Assembly: GCA_026002305.1 (NCBI GenBank)
Contig: BOBI01000066.1
Span: forward strand, 1 to 11,489
Direction of reading: 5' to 3'
DNA length: 11,489 nt
Source: Spirochaetia bacterium
GTDB taxonomy: Bacteria > Spirochaetota > Spirochaetia > Treponematales > Breznakiellaceae
Shown: one piece after another, positions 1-6,441 of the stretch
How positions within the stretch are numbered: position 1 is the stretch's first letter
Layout: each line of letters begins with the position of its first letter
Position numbers and translations under genes: made by a program
The notes under the pieces: model-generated
What the model was told of the DNA's origin: nothing
The model's input: only the letters and a program-made list of their open reading frames with translations
Database searches by the model: none

Positions 1-109
1 ATAACTCCCTGTACACGATGTTTATTTCACAATAATACAAGAAAATGTATAAAAAGCGAAGTAAACTTCGTATAATTTACATACTAAAGTAGTAGGCTTT
101 TCTTGTAAA

Positions 110-148
110 GCCCCTTCCCGCCCGCTTTTAAGCGCGGTGGGAAGGGGC
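110..148. repeat. Long G+C-rich palindrome (hairpin 1)
   Basis: GCCCCTTCCC (110-119) pairs perfectly with GGGAAGGGGC (139-148). Pairing continues inward through a G-U pair (120/138), 121-122 with 136-137 and, after one bulged base at 135, 123-126 with 131-134 around a short T/A loop. The stem is about 17 bp. A second, alternative 6-bp stem, GGCTTT (95-100) with AAAGCC (107-112), overlaps its left foot, so the two are mutually exclusive. No T-run follows on either strand. Confidence 0.75.
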
Positions 149-176
149 GGTGTGATCGCGCAAGGGATATGAGCGG

Positions 177-207
177 TATACTTTTTGGCGTTAGCCAAAA
201 AGATATA
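177..207. repeat. Perfect 9-bp palindrome with extension (hairpin 2)
   Basis: CTTTTTGGC (181-189) and GCCAAAAAG (194-202) form a perfect 9-bp stem around the loop GTTA. Beyond a single unpaired A (203), the stem continues for 4 bp (177-180 with 204-207). It lies between hairpins 1 and 3 in a tightly packed array. From memory only, this core and its flanks (ATATAGCG, AGCCCG) resemble repeated intergenic palindromes in other bacterial genomes, notably Bacteroidetes; this is unverified. Confidence 0.75.
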
Positions 208-221
208 GCGAAATAGCCCGA

Positions 222-236
222 CCCGCCGCAGGCGGG
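222..236. repeat. Short G+C-rich palindrome (hairpin 3)
   Basis: CCCGCC (222-227) pairs with GGCGGG (231-236) around the 3-base loop GCA. It is the hairpin nearest the recombinase stop codon, about 28 bp beyond it in the direction of transcription. There is no T-run after it on the minus strand, so it is listed as part of the palindrome array rather than as a terminator. Confidence 0.65.
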
Positions 237-263
237 GTGCGCCCTTATTATAAAAACACGGCG

Positions 264-1424
264 TCAATCGCCTAGTGGGTTGTCTAGGGGGCTTTGAACC
301 AGCAGAACTTTTCGTTTGGCTATGTGGGCGTATCGTTCGGTGGTGCGGATGGAGTTGTGGCCTAGCAGGTCTTTGATAAACGAGATGTCTGTGCCAGTCT
401 CTAAAAGGTGGGTGGCAAAGGAGTGGCGCAGGCTGTGGATTGAGGCTTCTTTTTTTATGCCGGTTTTTTCAAGGGCCGCATCAAAAACTTTTTGGGCGGT
501 TCTTATTGTTAAGTGTTTGTCATCTGTCCAGCTTGGGAAAAGCCAGCCTTCTTCTATGCTGTACATTTGACAATACCCTTTTATAGCCTTCTCTGCCGTT
601 TCTGAAAGTATTGTATAACGGTCCTTACGGCCTTTTGCATCGTGAAGGTATATGGTTTTGCGAATAAAATCTATGTTTTCTTTTCTTAGTTTAACAAGTT
701 CGCCGACACGCAAACCGGAAGAATAGGCAAGTGTGAGTAGAACGCGATGCTTTGGATTTTTCAAACTTTTTATCATTGCTAGAATTTCTGATTTTGCAAG
801 TACAATGGGAAGCCGTTTATCTTCCCGAGGACGCTTCTGTTCATTGACGCAATGCTTTTTTAGCACCGTTCCATAGAAAAATTTTAACGCGCTGATTGCA
901 AGGTTCATAGAGGCAGAAGAAAAGCCTTTCCGCTCTAATGTTTCTAAATAATATTTTATATCGGTACTAATAATGTTTTCCGGGGATTTTTTTATTGTTT
1001 CGCAGAGGTTTTTGTTATAATGCAAATAGGATTTGATTGTGTCATAACTGTATTTTCTGGAACGCATTTCTGTTTCGAGTATTTCTAATAGTGAACAATC
1101 CAAAAAACTATTTTGATAATCTGCATCGTTTATCTCGTTTGTATCGTTTGTATCGTTTGTATCGATAGGCCATGGTTTGTCCAAAAATCCATGGACTGTT
1201 ACAGGATTTTCATTATCCTTGTTCACTTGTACATTAATCATACCGCATAAAAGTTTTGCACGCACGGCATTTGTAATATAATCAGCAGGTAGTACAAAAC
1301 TCCGGCGCCGCTCGTCCCAGTAACCGGACTTTAAACATTTAAGACGGGTTATAAGCTGTTTGTCAAATCCTATAACCGGTATACCGACTGTCCCTCTGGT
1401 GTAAAAAAGATAAACAACGTCCAT
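264..1424 (-). CDS. Tyrosine recombinase (integrase) with N-terminal extension
   Basis: This is a tyrosine site-specific recombinase of 386 residues, which cuts and rejoins DNA at paired target sites. The full catalytic set is visible: R239 (GLRVGEL), K264, H330 and R333 (HSLRHSFATHL), H356 (LLGHN) and nucleophile Y365 (TTERYAH), so it should be active. Residues about 108-195 form the SAM-like core-binding domain. Residues 1 to about 75 are an added domain (FDKQLI...GYWDERRRSFVLP) of a kind seen on some stand-alone integrases. A D-T-N repeat linker (about 88-101) joins the two. The tail VQSPLDNPLGD resembles the SPLD ending of integron-type and related integrases, but the extra IntI segment between R239 and H330 is absent. 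The start has a perfect AGGAGG at 1430-1435, 5 bp upstream. It lies 50 bp beyond rnhA in the same direction. Its target site cannot be identified from this window. Confidence 0.95.
   Translation of the reverse strand: MDVVYLFYTRGTVGIPVIGFDKQLITRLKCLKSGYWDERRRSFVLPADYITNAVRAKLLCGMINVQVNKDNENPVTVHGFLDKPWPIDTNDTNDTNEINDADYQNSFLDCSLLEILETEMRSRKYSYDTIKSYLHYNKNLCETIKKSPENIISTDIKYYLETLERKGFSSASMNLAISALKFFYGTVLKKHCVNEQKRPREDKRLPIVLAKSEILAMIKSLKNPKHRVLLTLAYSSGLRVGELVKLRKENIDFIRKTIYLHDAKGRKDRYTILSETAEKAIKGYCQMYSIEEGWLFPSWTDDKHLTIRTAQKVFDAALEKTGIKKEASIHSLRHSFATHLLETGTDISFIKDLLGHNSIRTTERYAHIAKRKVLLVQSPLDNPLGD
1119..1163 (-). repeat. 9-bp in-frame tandem repeat in the recombinase gene
   Basis: On the coding strand, GATACAAAC is repeated exactly three times (1137-1163). 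It is followed by two decaying copies, at 1128-1136 (7 of 9 matching) and 1119-1127 (6 of 9). The unit is three codons long, so copy-number change would keep the frame. It encodes Asp-Thr-Asn repeats in the linker between the N-terminal extension and the core-binding domain. Confidence 0.85.
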
Positions 1425-1429
1425 AAAAG

Positions 1430-1435
1430 CCTCCT
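1430..1435 (-). promoter_or_regulatory. Strong Shine-Dalgarno of the recombinase gene
   Basis: The minus strand reads AGGAGG, ending 5 bases before the ATG at 1424. It is the best ribosome binding site in the window and fixes the recombinase start. Several neighbours have weak or no sites, so the recombinase appears set up for independent, efficient translation. Confidence 0.8.
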
Positions 1436-1474
1436 AAAGCCTATTACAATAACCCGTTACAAATACCGCCATCT

Positions 1475-1930
1475 TCATTTTCTGTATTTATCAATAGCTA
1501 TCTGTGTAAGCTCGTCGCATCTTTCGTTTAACGGTACGCCGGCGTGGCCTTTTACCCAGTTCCATATTACAGGCAATGCTTTTGCTTTTTCATCGAGTGT
1601 GCGCCAAAGATCGGCGTTAACAACGGGTTTTTTGGCTGCAGTTTTCCAGCCGTTTTTTTTCCATCTGTGTATCCATTCCGTTATCCCCTTTTGAACATAC
1701 TGTGAATCTGTGAACACACATATTTTTTCAGGTTTTAACGATCTGTCTTTGATATAATCAAGCGCGAAAATTACGGCGGATAATTCCATTTTGTTGTTTG
1801 TTGTTAATTTTTCGCCGCCTGAACTTTCGGTTATTATTTGTCTTGTCACATTGTCGGTTATTACATAAGCCCAGCCGCCCGGTCCCGGGTTGCCGCTGCA
1901 GCCGCCATCGGTATAAATATCTATTGTCAT
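1475..1930 (-). CDS. rnhA: Ribonuclease HI
   Basis: Ribonuclease HI cleaves the RNA strand of RNA-DNA hybrids in the cytoplasm, acting in primer removal and R-loop clearance. The protein has 151 residues (E. coli: 155). The metal-binding set is complete: D8 (YTDGGCSGNPG), E49 (NNKMEL), D75 (FTDSQYV) and D139 (RCDELT), with the loop His at H129 (VKGHAG). The basic protrusion for hybrid binding is present (IHRWKKNGWKTAAKK, 87-101). The ATG follows directly after the TAA of the FecR-domain gene, in the same frame, with no spacer base. The nearest good Shine-Dalgarno (AGGAGG, 1944-1949) is inside the upstream gene, about 14 bases from the start, so translation probably depends on ribosomes finishing the upstream gene. 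Function in this context looks like housekeeping. Confidence 0.97.
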   Translation of the reverse strand: MTIDIYTDGGCSGNPGPGGWAYVITDNVTRQIITESSGGEKLTTNNKMELSAVIFALDYIKDRSLKPEKICVFTDSQYVQKGITEWIHRWKKNGWKTAAKKPVVNADLWRTLDEKAKALPVIWNWVKGHAGVPLNERCDELTQIAIDKYRK

Positions 1931-4501
1931 TTAGAAACCGTAGACCTCCTCGTCATTTAAGTGCGGGCTTTGCGGAATCATTATATCAACTGTCCAATTC
2001 CGCCGCGAAACATTTCCGTGTTGTTCAATTACCCCGCTTTGCGATACTAAGACAGCTTCAACCTGCCACGTAAAAACACCGGCATCCAATATTGTAAGAT
2101 CATTTAATGTCCAATTTGTACTACGCAGCGGGGGTGTAACAAAAATGGGAACAACATTCCCTTGTCTGTAAATAGAAACAACATAAGAGTTAGCGCCTGC
2201 AACCTGACGCCACGAAAAATTGACGCTCCGGTTCTGCCGCAGAGTTTGCGCGTTTAGGGTATAATTTTCTTGCGGCGCCACAAGCGTTGGCGCTTGTAAC
2301 AGCGGAATTGGCAGAACCCTAAATAAAAACGGTTCGGGCGGGCTTATATCAAACCCGCTTGCACTCTGCGCGGTTACGGTCCAGGAATAGGCGCCCTCGC
2401 CAAGAGGCGGCAGCGGGACCGTGCGGCCCGGGTTATCCTGAACAAACACAGGCGTTGCTTCAAAATCCTGCGCATTGGACACCGGACGTACAACAATACG
2501 GGCAAAGTCCGGCGTCTGCAATGCCGTCCATGTTATTACAGGCGGGGTATGCAGGGCTTGCAGGCCGGGTATCTGCGTGCCATTAGGCGGCGTCAACAGT
2601 TCCACACGACCGGCGCTCTGTACGGTAAATTTACGCGCCGCTGTTTCCGTAATATTATCGTTTACATTTACCGTTACGCGCCACCAAAATGTTCCAACTC
2701 CCAGGAAAGACCTATTCCCACTGCTTATATCGTAAGATGTTGCAGAGGCTGTCTCATCAACAAGTATAGAAGAAAAGTTTTGCACATTCGAAATCTGAAA
2801 CCTGCTTTCCTGTGATAAATTACTTTTCCACAAAAAACGTGTGCCTGTAAAATCGGCCTCGCTTACACTCCAGTTATCAGGCGGATAAACGCTTTCAAAA
2901 ATGACATTGCCTTCCCTTGCTGAAAAATAACGCGTCTGCGACCACGGTGATACGCTGCCGCTTGAATCAACATAATTAACACGCCAAAAATAAACGGCGG
3001 GACGCAAGGTATTTGTACCGGTGTTATATGTCCAACGGTTTTCCGTAAGGGAATTTGTTATAACAGGATTAACAAATTCAAGATTGTCCGCAATTTCAAA
3101 GTTGTATGAAAAGGCTTCCTTTTCTGTTTTCCACGAAAATAAAATAGGCGGTGAATTATTTTCAATATTGATAAACACCCCGTCGTTAGGCATTGTTACC
3201 TGCACGGCCGTTAACTGTTCCGCATTTTTTGTTATTCTAAAAGTTGAAATGTCAGAGACGCCGGTATTTGTACCGCCGCCTATCCATGATGCGGGGTATA
3301 CAGGGTTGACACGCCAATACCATGTTCCATCCGCTAGATCGTTTACCGTATAAAAAGAACCGCGCACGGCAACTTGGACAACCGGATTTTCCATCAATGT
3401 GTTATCCGCGATTTGTAACTGGTATTCACTTACAGGAGAATCTTCATCACCGCCGGAATAACCTGTATCCCACTTAAACCTGACCTGCGGCGTGGTACTG
3501 CGATAAGTTACTTCACTATTTAACGCCGGTGTAATAAGAGACGGAATCTTTGAATCGACAATGGCAACTTTATTCGACATTGTTGTTTCAGGAGCAGAGT
3601 CTTGCCCTGTATCATTTTCGGTTGGAACAGGGTATACGCGCCACCAATAATTACCCGCCTGTAAGCCGGCGCTTTGTGTGGAGGCGGAGCGTACATCGGC
3701 AGATTGAACTAATGTTGTAAAACGCTGATCTTTGGCTATTTGAAAACGCGCTATGTCATTTGCTGTAAAATTATTTTCTTTCCATACAAAATTAACTAAA
3801 GCACCGCCGTTGCTTGTTAAATAAACCTGCGACGGGGAGGGATTTAATAATGTTACACTGGCCGTTGTTTCTGTGTGGCCTTCCGAGTCGACAACAAGGG
3901 ATTGGCCTGCACCGGCGTTTTGTTTTCCTTCTAGGGTTGTTATACTTGCCGTTCCGGTGAGCACCTGAATACCGCCGGAACCTGTAACGCCTGCTGTTGC
4001 GCCGACAGAAGATCCTTCATCAATTTCAACAGTTACACCGCTTGTTACCAATAATAATGTCGATTTTCTATCGCCTGTTTTTAGGTTGATTGTTCCGCTT
4101 ATAAGATCCACCTTTGTACCTTCCGTCGTATCATAGATCTGCACCATGCTGTTTTCGCCTAACTCAATTTCGCCTTCTTTGCCAAAGTGTATTGATGCTT
4201 CGGAAAAATCGGCGGTATGAATTAAATCCGCGGAATATACCGGCGATTCATTTTTTAACATTTCCCAAACAACACGATCTGAAAAACGGCGCTGTGCGGT
4301 TTTATGTTTAAATGTTATTGTACCAATGGGACTTACATTTTGTTTTGTAAGTGTCGCGTTAAGGTCTCCCCAAAAAAGCCGGAACGCTATACCGGCGCCT
4401 AAAAGACAGAGAATTATAGCGATAATATCCGCTATTTTTGATTTTCTTAGGGTTTTATTTTTCTTCGTTACCAACACTATATTTTTTCTCTTCTTCGTCA
4501 A
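1931..4501 (-). CDS. Membrane-anchored FecR-domain protein with six Fn3/Ig-like repeats
   Basis: This 856-residue protein has a basic N-terminus and one membrane segment (about 22-43), then an extracytoplasmic region. Residues about 60-205 look like a FecR domain (LGENSMVQIYD, LISGTINLKTG, SVGATAGVTG). Six repeats of about 95-105 residues follow, near 217-315, 320-424, 433-528, 533-627, 632-730 and 737-840. Each has an early [FI]xW and a later aromatic-x-W-x-V strand (YWWRV, WYWRV, YFWRV, FWWRV, YSWTV, FTWQV), with the two Trp 47-52 residues apart. This fits Fn3/Ig-like beta-sandwiches, which commonly bind protein or glycan; a ligand cannot be named. The longest frame starts at a TTG (4499-4501) without a clear ribosome site, overlapping the cyclase gene by 47 bp. 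A GTG at 4475-4477, preceded by GAAGAG, is a plausible alternative. Repeat 5 is unusually G+C-rich. A sensing or scaffolding role with the cyclase is inferred from context only. Confidence 0.88.
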   Translation of the reverse strand: MTKKRKNIVLVTKKNKTLRKSKIADIIAIILCLLGAGIAFRLFWGDLNATLTKQNVSPIGTITFKHKTAQRRFSDRVVWEMLKNESPVYSADLIHTADFSEASIHFGKEGEIELGENSMVQIYDTTEGTKVDLISGTINLKTGDRKSTLLLVTSGVTVEIDEGSSVGATAGVTGSGGIQVLTGTASITTLEGKQNAGAGQSLVVDSEGHTETTASVTLLNPSPSQVYLTSNGGALVNFVWKENNFTANDIARFQIAKDQRFTTLVQSADVRSASTQSAGLQAGNYWWRVYPVPTENDTGQDSAPETTMSNKVAIVDSKIPSLITPALNSEVTYRSTTPQVRFKWDTGYSGGDEDSPVSEYQLQIADNTLMENPVVQVAVRGSFYTVNDLADGTWYWRVNPVYPASWIGGGTNTGVSDISTFRITKNAEQLTAVQVTMPNDGVFINIENNSPPILFSWKTEKEAFSYNFEIADNLEFVNPVITNSLTENRWTYNTGTNTLRPAVYFWRVNYVDSSGSVSPWSQTRYFSAREGNVIFESVYPPDNWSVSEADFTGTRFLWKSNLSQESRFQISNVQNFSSILVDETASATSYDISSGNRSFLGVGTFWWRVTVNVNDNITETAARKFTVQSAGRVELLTPPNGTQIPGLQALHTPPVITWTALQTPDFARIVVRPVSNAQDFEATPVFVQDNPGRTVPLPPLGEGAYSWTVTAQSASGFDISPPEPFLFRVLPIPLLQAPTLVAPQENYTLNAQTLRQNRSVNFSWRQVAGANSYVVSIYRQGNVVPIFVTPPLRSTNWTLNDLTILDAGVFTWQVEAVLVSQSGVIEQHGNVSRRNWTVDIMIPQSPHLNDEEVYGF

Positions 4502-6380
4502 GATTTGTATCTTTTAAATCGGGCGCTTCAATATCTAAAAGTGTACGAAGCTCTTCAATAGTTTTTGGCCCCTGCGGCCCTACACAAAGTCTACTTAACG
4601 CCATATCAATTCCCGGCACCTTTTCCAAGTCTGCCATCATGAGCGTTAGCTGTTCTTCATCTTTCATGTTTATCACCGCATAGATTTTTACTTTCTTACC
4701 GTCCTCTGTTACTTCTCCCATTTCTTTTGCGGTTAAATATTTCCATACAAGTTTATATGTATTTTCGGTTATTAGAATTTGCGTCCCGAATACTTTATTA
4801 AAAGTTTCCGTGCGGTCGGCAAAACTTACCGTATCGCCGATAACGGTAAATACAACCCGTTCCTGCGAGCCTATCTGTCCGGCGACAACAGTTCCTGTAT
4901 TAAGGCCGCAGCCTATTTTTATTATTGGGTCTTTTTCACTTGTGCCCCTGCCTTTATTAAAACTGTAAAGCGAGGCGCGCATCATAAGGGAGGCGCGCAC
5001 ACCGTTAAGCGCGTCTTTTTCGGCGCTGCCCGATGTCTCAACGGCGCCCCAGTGCGCCATAACCGCATCGCCTATAAATTTGTCTATCGCGCCGCCTGTT
5101 AATATGACACAGGCAACCATTCTTTCCATGTATTGATTCAAGAATTCAACAACCTCCTCCGGCGTCAATTTTTCCGAGATGGCGGTAAAAGATCGTATGT
5201 CGGAAAAAAATATTGTCGCCTGTTTTGAAGCGCCGCCTGTTTCCAGCGTACCAAGACGGGCAAGGCGGGCAATAACTTTGTTTGTGAATTTTTCAAAGTT
5301 TGCCAAAACATTGCTCATGCCTGAAACCGCCTGTGTTAAGACTCCCGTCTCGTCCATGTTGTTATTTTTTAAGTTAAGGTGATACTCGCCGATTTCTATT
5401 GAAGCCGCCGCATCCTGCAATTCAACAAGCGGATTTGAAATTGTCTTGGAAAAGAACCAGATAAAAAGTATTGATAAAAACCAAACCAAGAGTGAAAGAT
5501 AAATATTACGCCGTGTTGTAGCCTGTATCCCTTCAAAAAAGATATTTTCACCTATTGTTGTAAATACTACCACATTTGAATCTTCAAGTTTATGCGCGTT
5601 ACCTATAAAGCTGTTTCCGCTTTCATCTTTATAGTGTTCATCAAGAATATTATCCTCGCTTTTAAGGGTATAGCGGACAAATATATCATCACTAACATTT
5701 GCGCCCTTTGTTATCTTTTCAATATCAGAACTAATTAAAATATCACCTGATGTATTGATAACTGTAGTTGAATTAGCGCCCGTCCCGAATGCTTCCGTAA
5801 TAGAAAGCGATGAGAAAAATACAACCGCGCTTGAAAAAGGCTGTAGTGTAAAGCTCATTGCTAAAATTGCAGTGTCGTTAAAATATGGCGTAGCGTTAAA
5901 AACTAATGTATCACCTAAAAGGGAGCGGTCCAACATACCTTTATAATTGATAATGAAATTATCAAACATTGTGCCGGCAAGGTTATTTGCGGTAAGAAAT
6001 TGTTCATTGATAAAAACAGAACCGCTTGTATTTTGACGCGATTCATTCTCTGTCCTTAAAACAATTCCGGCAATATCACTGTTCGCCGAAAAGAAATAAT
6101 TCCAATGCTGCACCTCGGTATTATTGTTTTTTTGAGAATATAAAACGGATAAATTATTCAGCAAAACGCTTGTGTTCGCCTTTATCGACAAAAGTTCATT
6201 TTCCGTTGTCTGCGCCGACATTTCGTTTATTTCAAAATTATTTTTTTTTGCGGTTTTTAGAATATCGGAGCTTACAAACATCGCCACAAGCGATGTAATA
6301 AGACCTAGAGACACAAGGAGGAGAATCGTAACAATTAAGATAAGTTTCGCGCCAATCGGGAAACGCAATTTTTCTAACAT
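4455..6380 (-). CDS. Membrane class III adenylate cyclase with periplasmic sensor and HAMP
   Basis: This 641-residue transmembrane cyclase is predicted to make cAMP from ATP. TM1 is about 12-35, an extracytoplasmic sensor region (Cache-like by layout) spans about 36-288, and TM2 is about 293-312. HAMP follows (about 311-363; NPL, DETGVL), then a class III catalytic domain (about 386-570). Metal-binding Asp are D394 (FFSDIRSFT) and D438 (DKFIGDAV). K434 and T512 (FTVIGD) match the adenine-selecting Lys/Thr pair, favouring ATP over GTP. The transition-state Arg is R523, but the usual Asn four residues before it is Ser519 (TVSFADR rather than TVNxAxR), which may lower activity. A charged tail (about 620-641) ends the protein. 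It is first in the leftward train, with a candidate promoter just upstream and no clear Shine-Dalgarno. Its stop lies inside the start of the FecR-domain gene. Confidence 0.93.
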   Translation of the reverse strand: MLEKLRFPIGAKLILIVTILLLVSLGLITSLVAMFVSSDILKTAKKNNFEINEMSAQTTENELLSIKANTSVLLNNLSVLYSQKNNNTEVQHWNYFFSANSDIAGIVLRTENESRQNTSGSVFINEQFLTANNLAGTMFDNFIINYKGMLDRSLLGDTLVFNATPYFNDTAILAMSFTLQPFSSAVVFFSSLSITEAFGTGANSTTVINTSGDILISSDIEKITKGANVSDDIFVRYTLKSEDNILDEHYKDESGNSFIGNAHKLEDSNVVVFTTIGENIFFEGIQATTRRNIYLSLLVWFLSILFIWFFSKTISNPLVELQDAAASIEIGEYHLNLKNNNMDETGVLTQAVSGMSNVLANFEKFTNKVIARLARLGTLETGGASKQATIFFSDIRSFTAISEKLTPEEVVEFLNQYMERMVACVILTGGAIDKFIGDAVMAHWGAVETSGSAEKDALNGVRASLMMRASLYSFNKGRGTSEKDPIIKIGCGLNTGTVVAGQIGSQERVVFTVIGDTVSFADRTETFNKVFGTQILITENTYKLVWKYLTAKEMGEVTEDGKKVKIYAVINMKDEEQLTLMMADLEKVPGIDMALSRLCVGPQGPKTIEELRTLLDIEAPDLKDTNLDEEEKKYSVGNEEK

Positions 6381-6391
6381 AAGCTAGTTTA

Positions 6392-6420
6392 AGTATCGGG
6401 TTTTTGGGGGTGCTTGTAAA
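6392..6420 (-). promoter_or_regulatory. Candidate sigma70 promoter of the leftward train
   Basis: On the minus strand, TTTACA (6415-6420, 5 of 6 to TTGACA) and GATACT (6392-6397, 4 of 6 to TATAAT) are separated by exactly 17 bases. Transcription would begin only about 4-7 bases before the cyclase ATG at 6380, giving a near-leaderless message, which fits the absence of a Shine-Dalgarno. A TTGT-AA-ACAA palindrome (6414-6423) covers the -35 box and could be an operator. This is a motif match by eye only. Confidence 0.4.
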
Positions 6421-6429
6421 CAATCTACC

Positions 6430-6435
6430 GATAAT
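6430..6435 (+). promoter_or_regulatory. Candidate -10 box of the rightward train
   Basis: GATAAT (5 of 6 to TATAAT) lies 6 bases before the ATG at 6442, so a transcript from it would start at or next to the start codon. No convincing -35 sits 16-18 bases upstream (6406-6413 is G-rich). There is also no Shine-Dalgarno before the ATG. This suggests a leaderless start or an unrecognised promoter class. Confidence 0.25.
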
Positions 6436-6441
6436 AACAGC

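Larger units (their letters stand above)
1..263. other. Non-coding left edge, hairpin-rich
   Basis: I see no convincing gene here. An 81-codon minus-strand reading frame (22-267) runs through the hairpins, but it has no domain and its residues are simply the palindromes read as codons. The interval lies downstream of the recombinase gene, which is read leftward. It contains a small hairpin at 57-70 (arms 57-61 and 66-70) and three larger hairpins, listed separately. None is followed by a clear T-run on either strand, so a canonical intrinsic terminator is not evident, though the structures could still end or stabilise the recombinase transcript. Confidence 0.6.

Noticed and set aside
110..148. 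Intrinsic terminator for the recombinase
   Set aside because: The stem is strong, but no T-run follows on either strand and it lies over 110 bp beyond the stop codon.
181..202. Integron attC-like site (GGCGTTAGCC core) near an integrase
   Set aside because: The GTTRRRY and RYYYAAC core boxes do not fit (GTTAGCC, GGCTAAC), no second core pair is visible, and the recombinase lacks the IntI-specific segment.
22..267. 81-codon minus-strand frame over the palindromes
   Set aside because: Its sequence is the hairpin array read as codons, with no domain, no sensible ribosome site, and overlap with the recombinase stop region.
6414..6435. Plus-strand promoter TTGTAA...GATAAT
   Set aside because: The spacer is only 10 bases, far short of the 16-18 needed for a sigma70 promoter.
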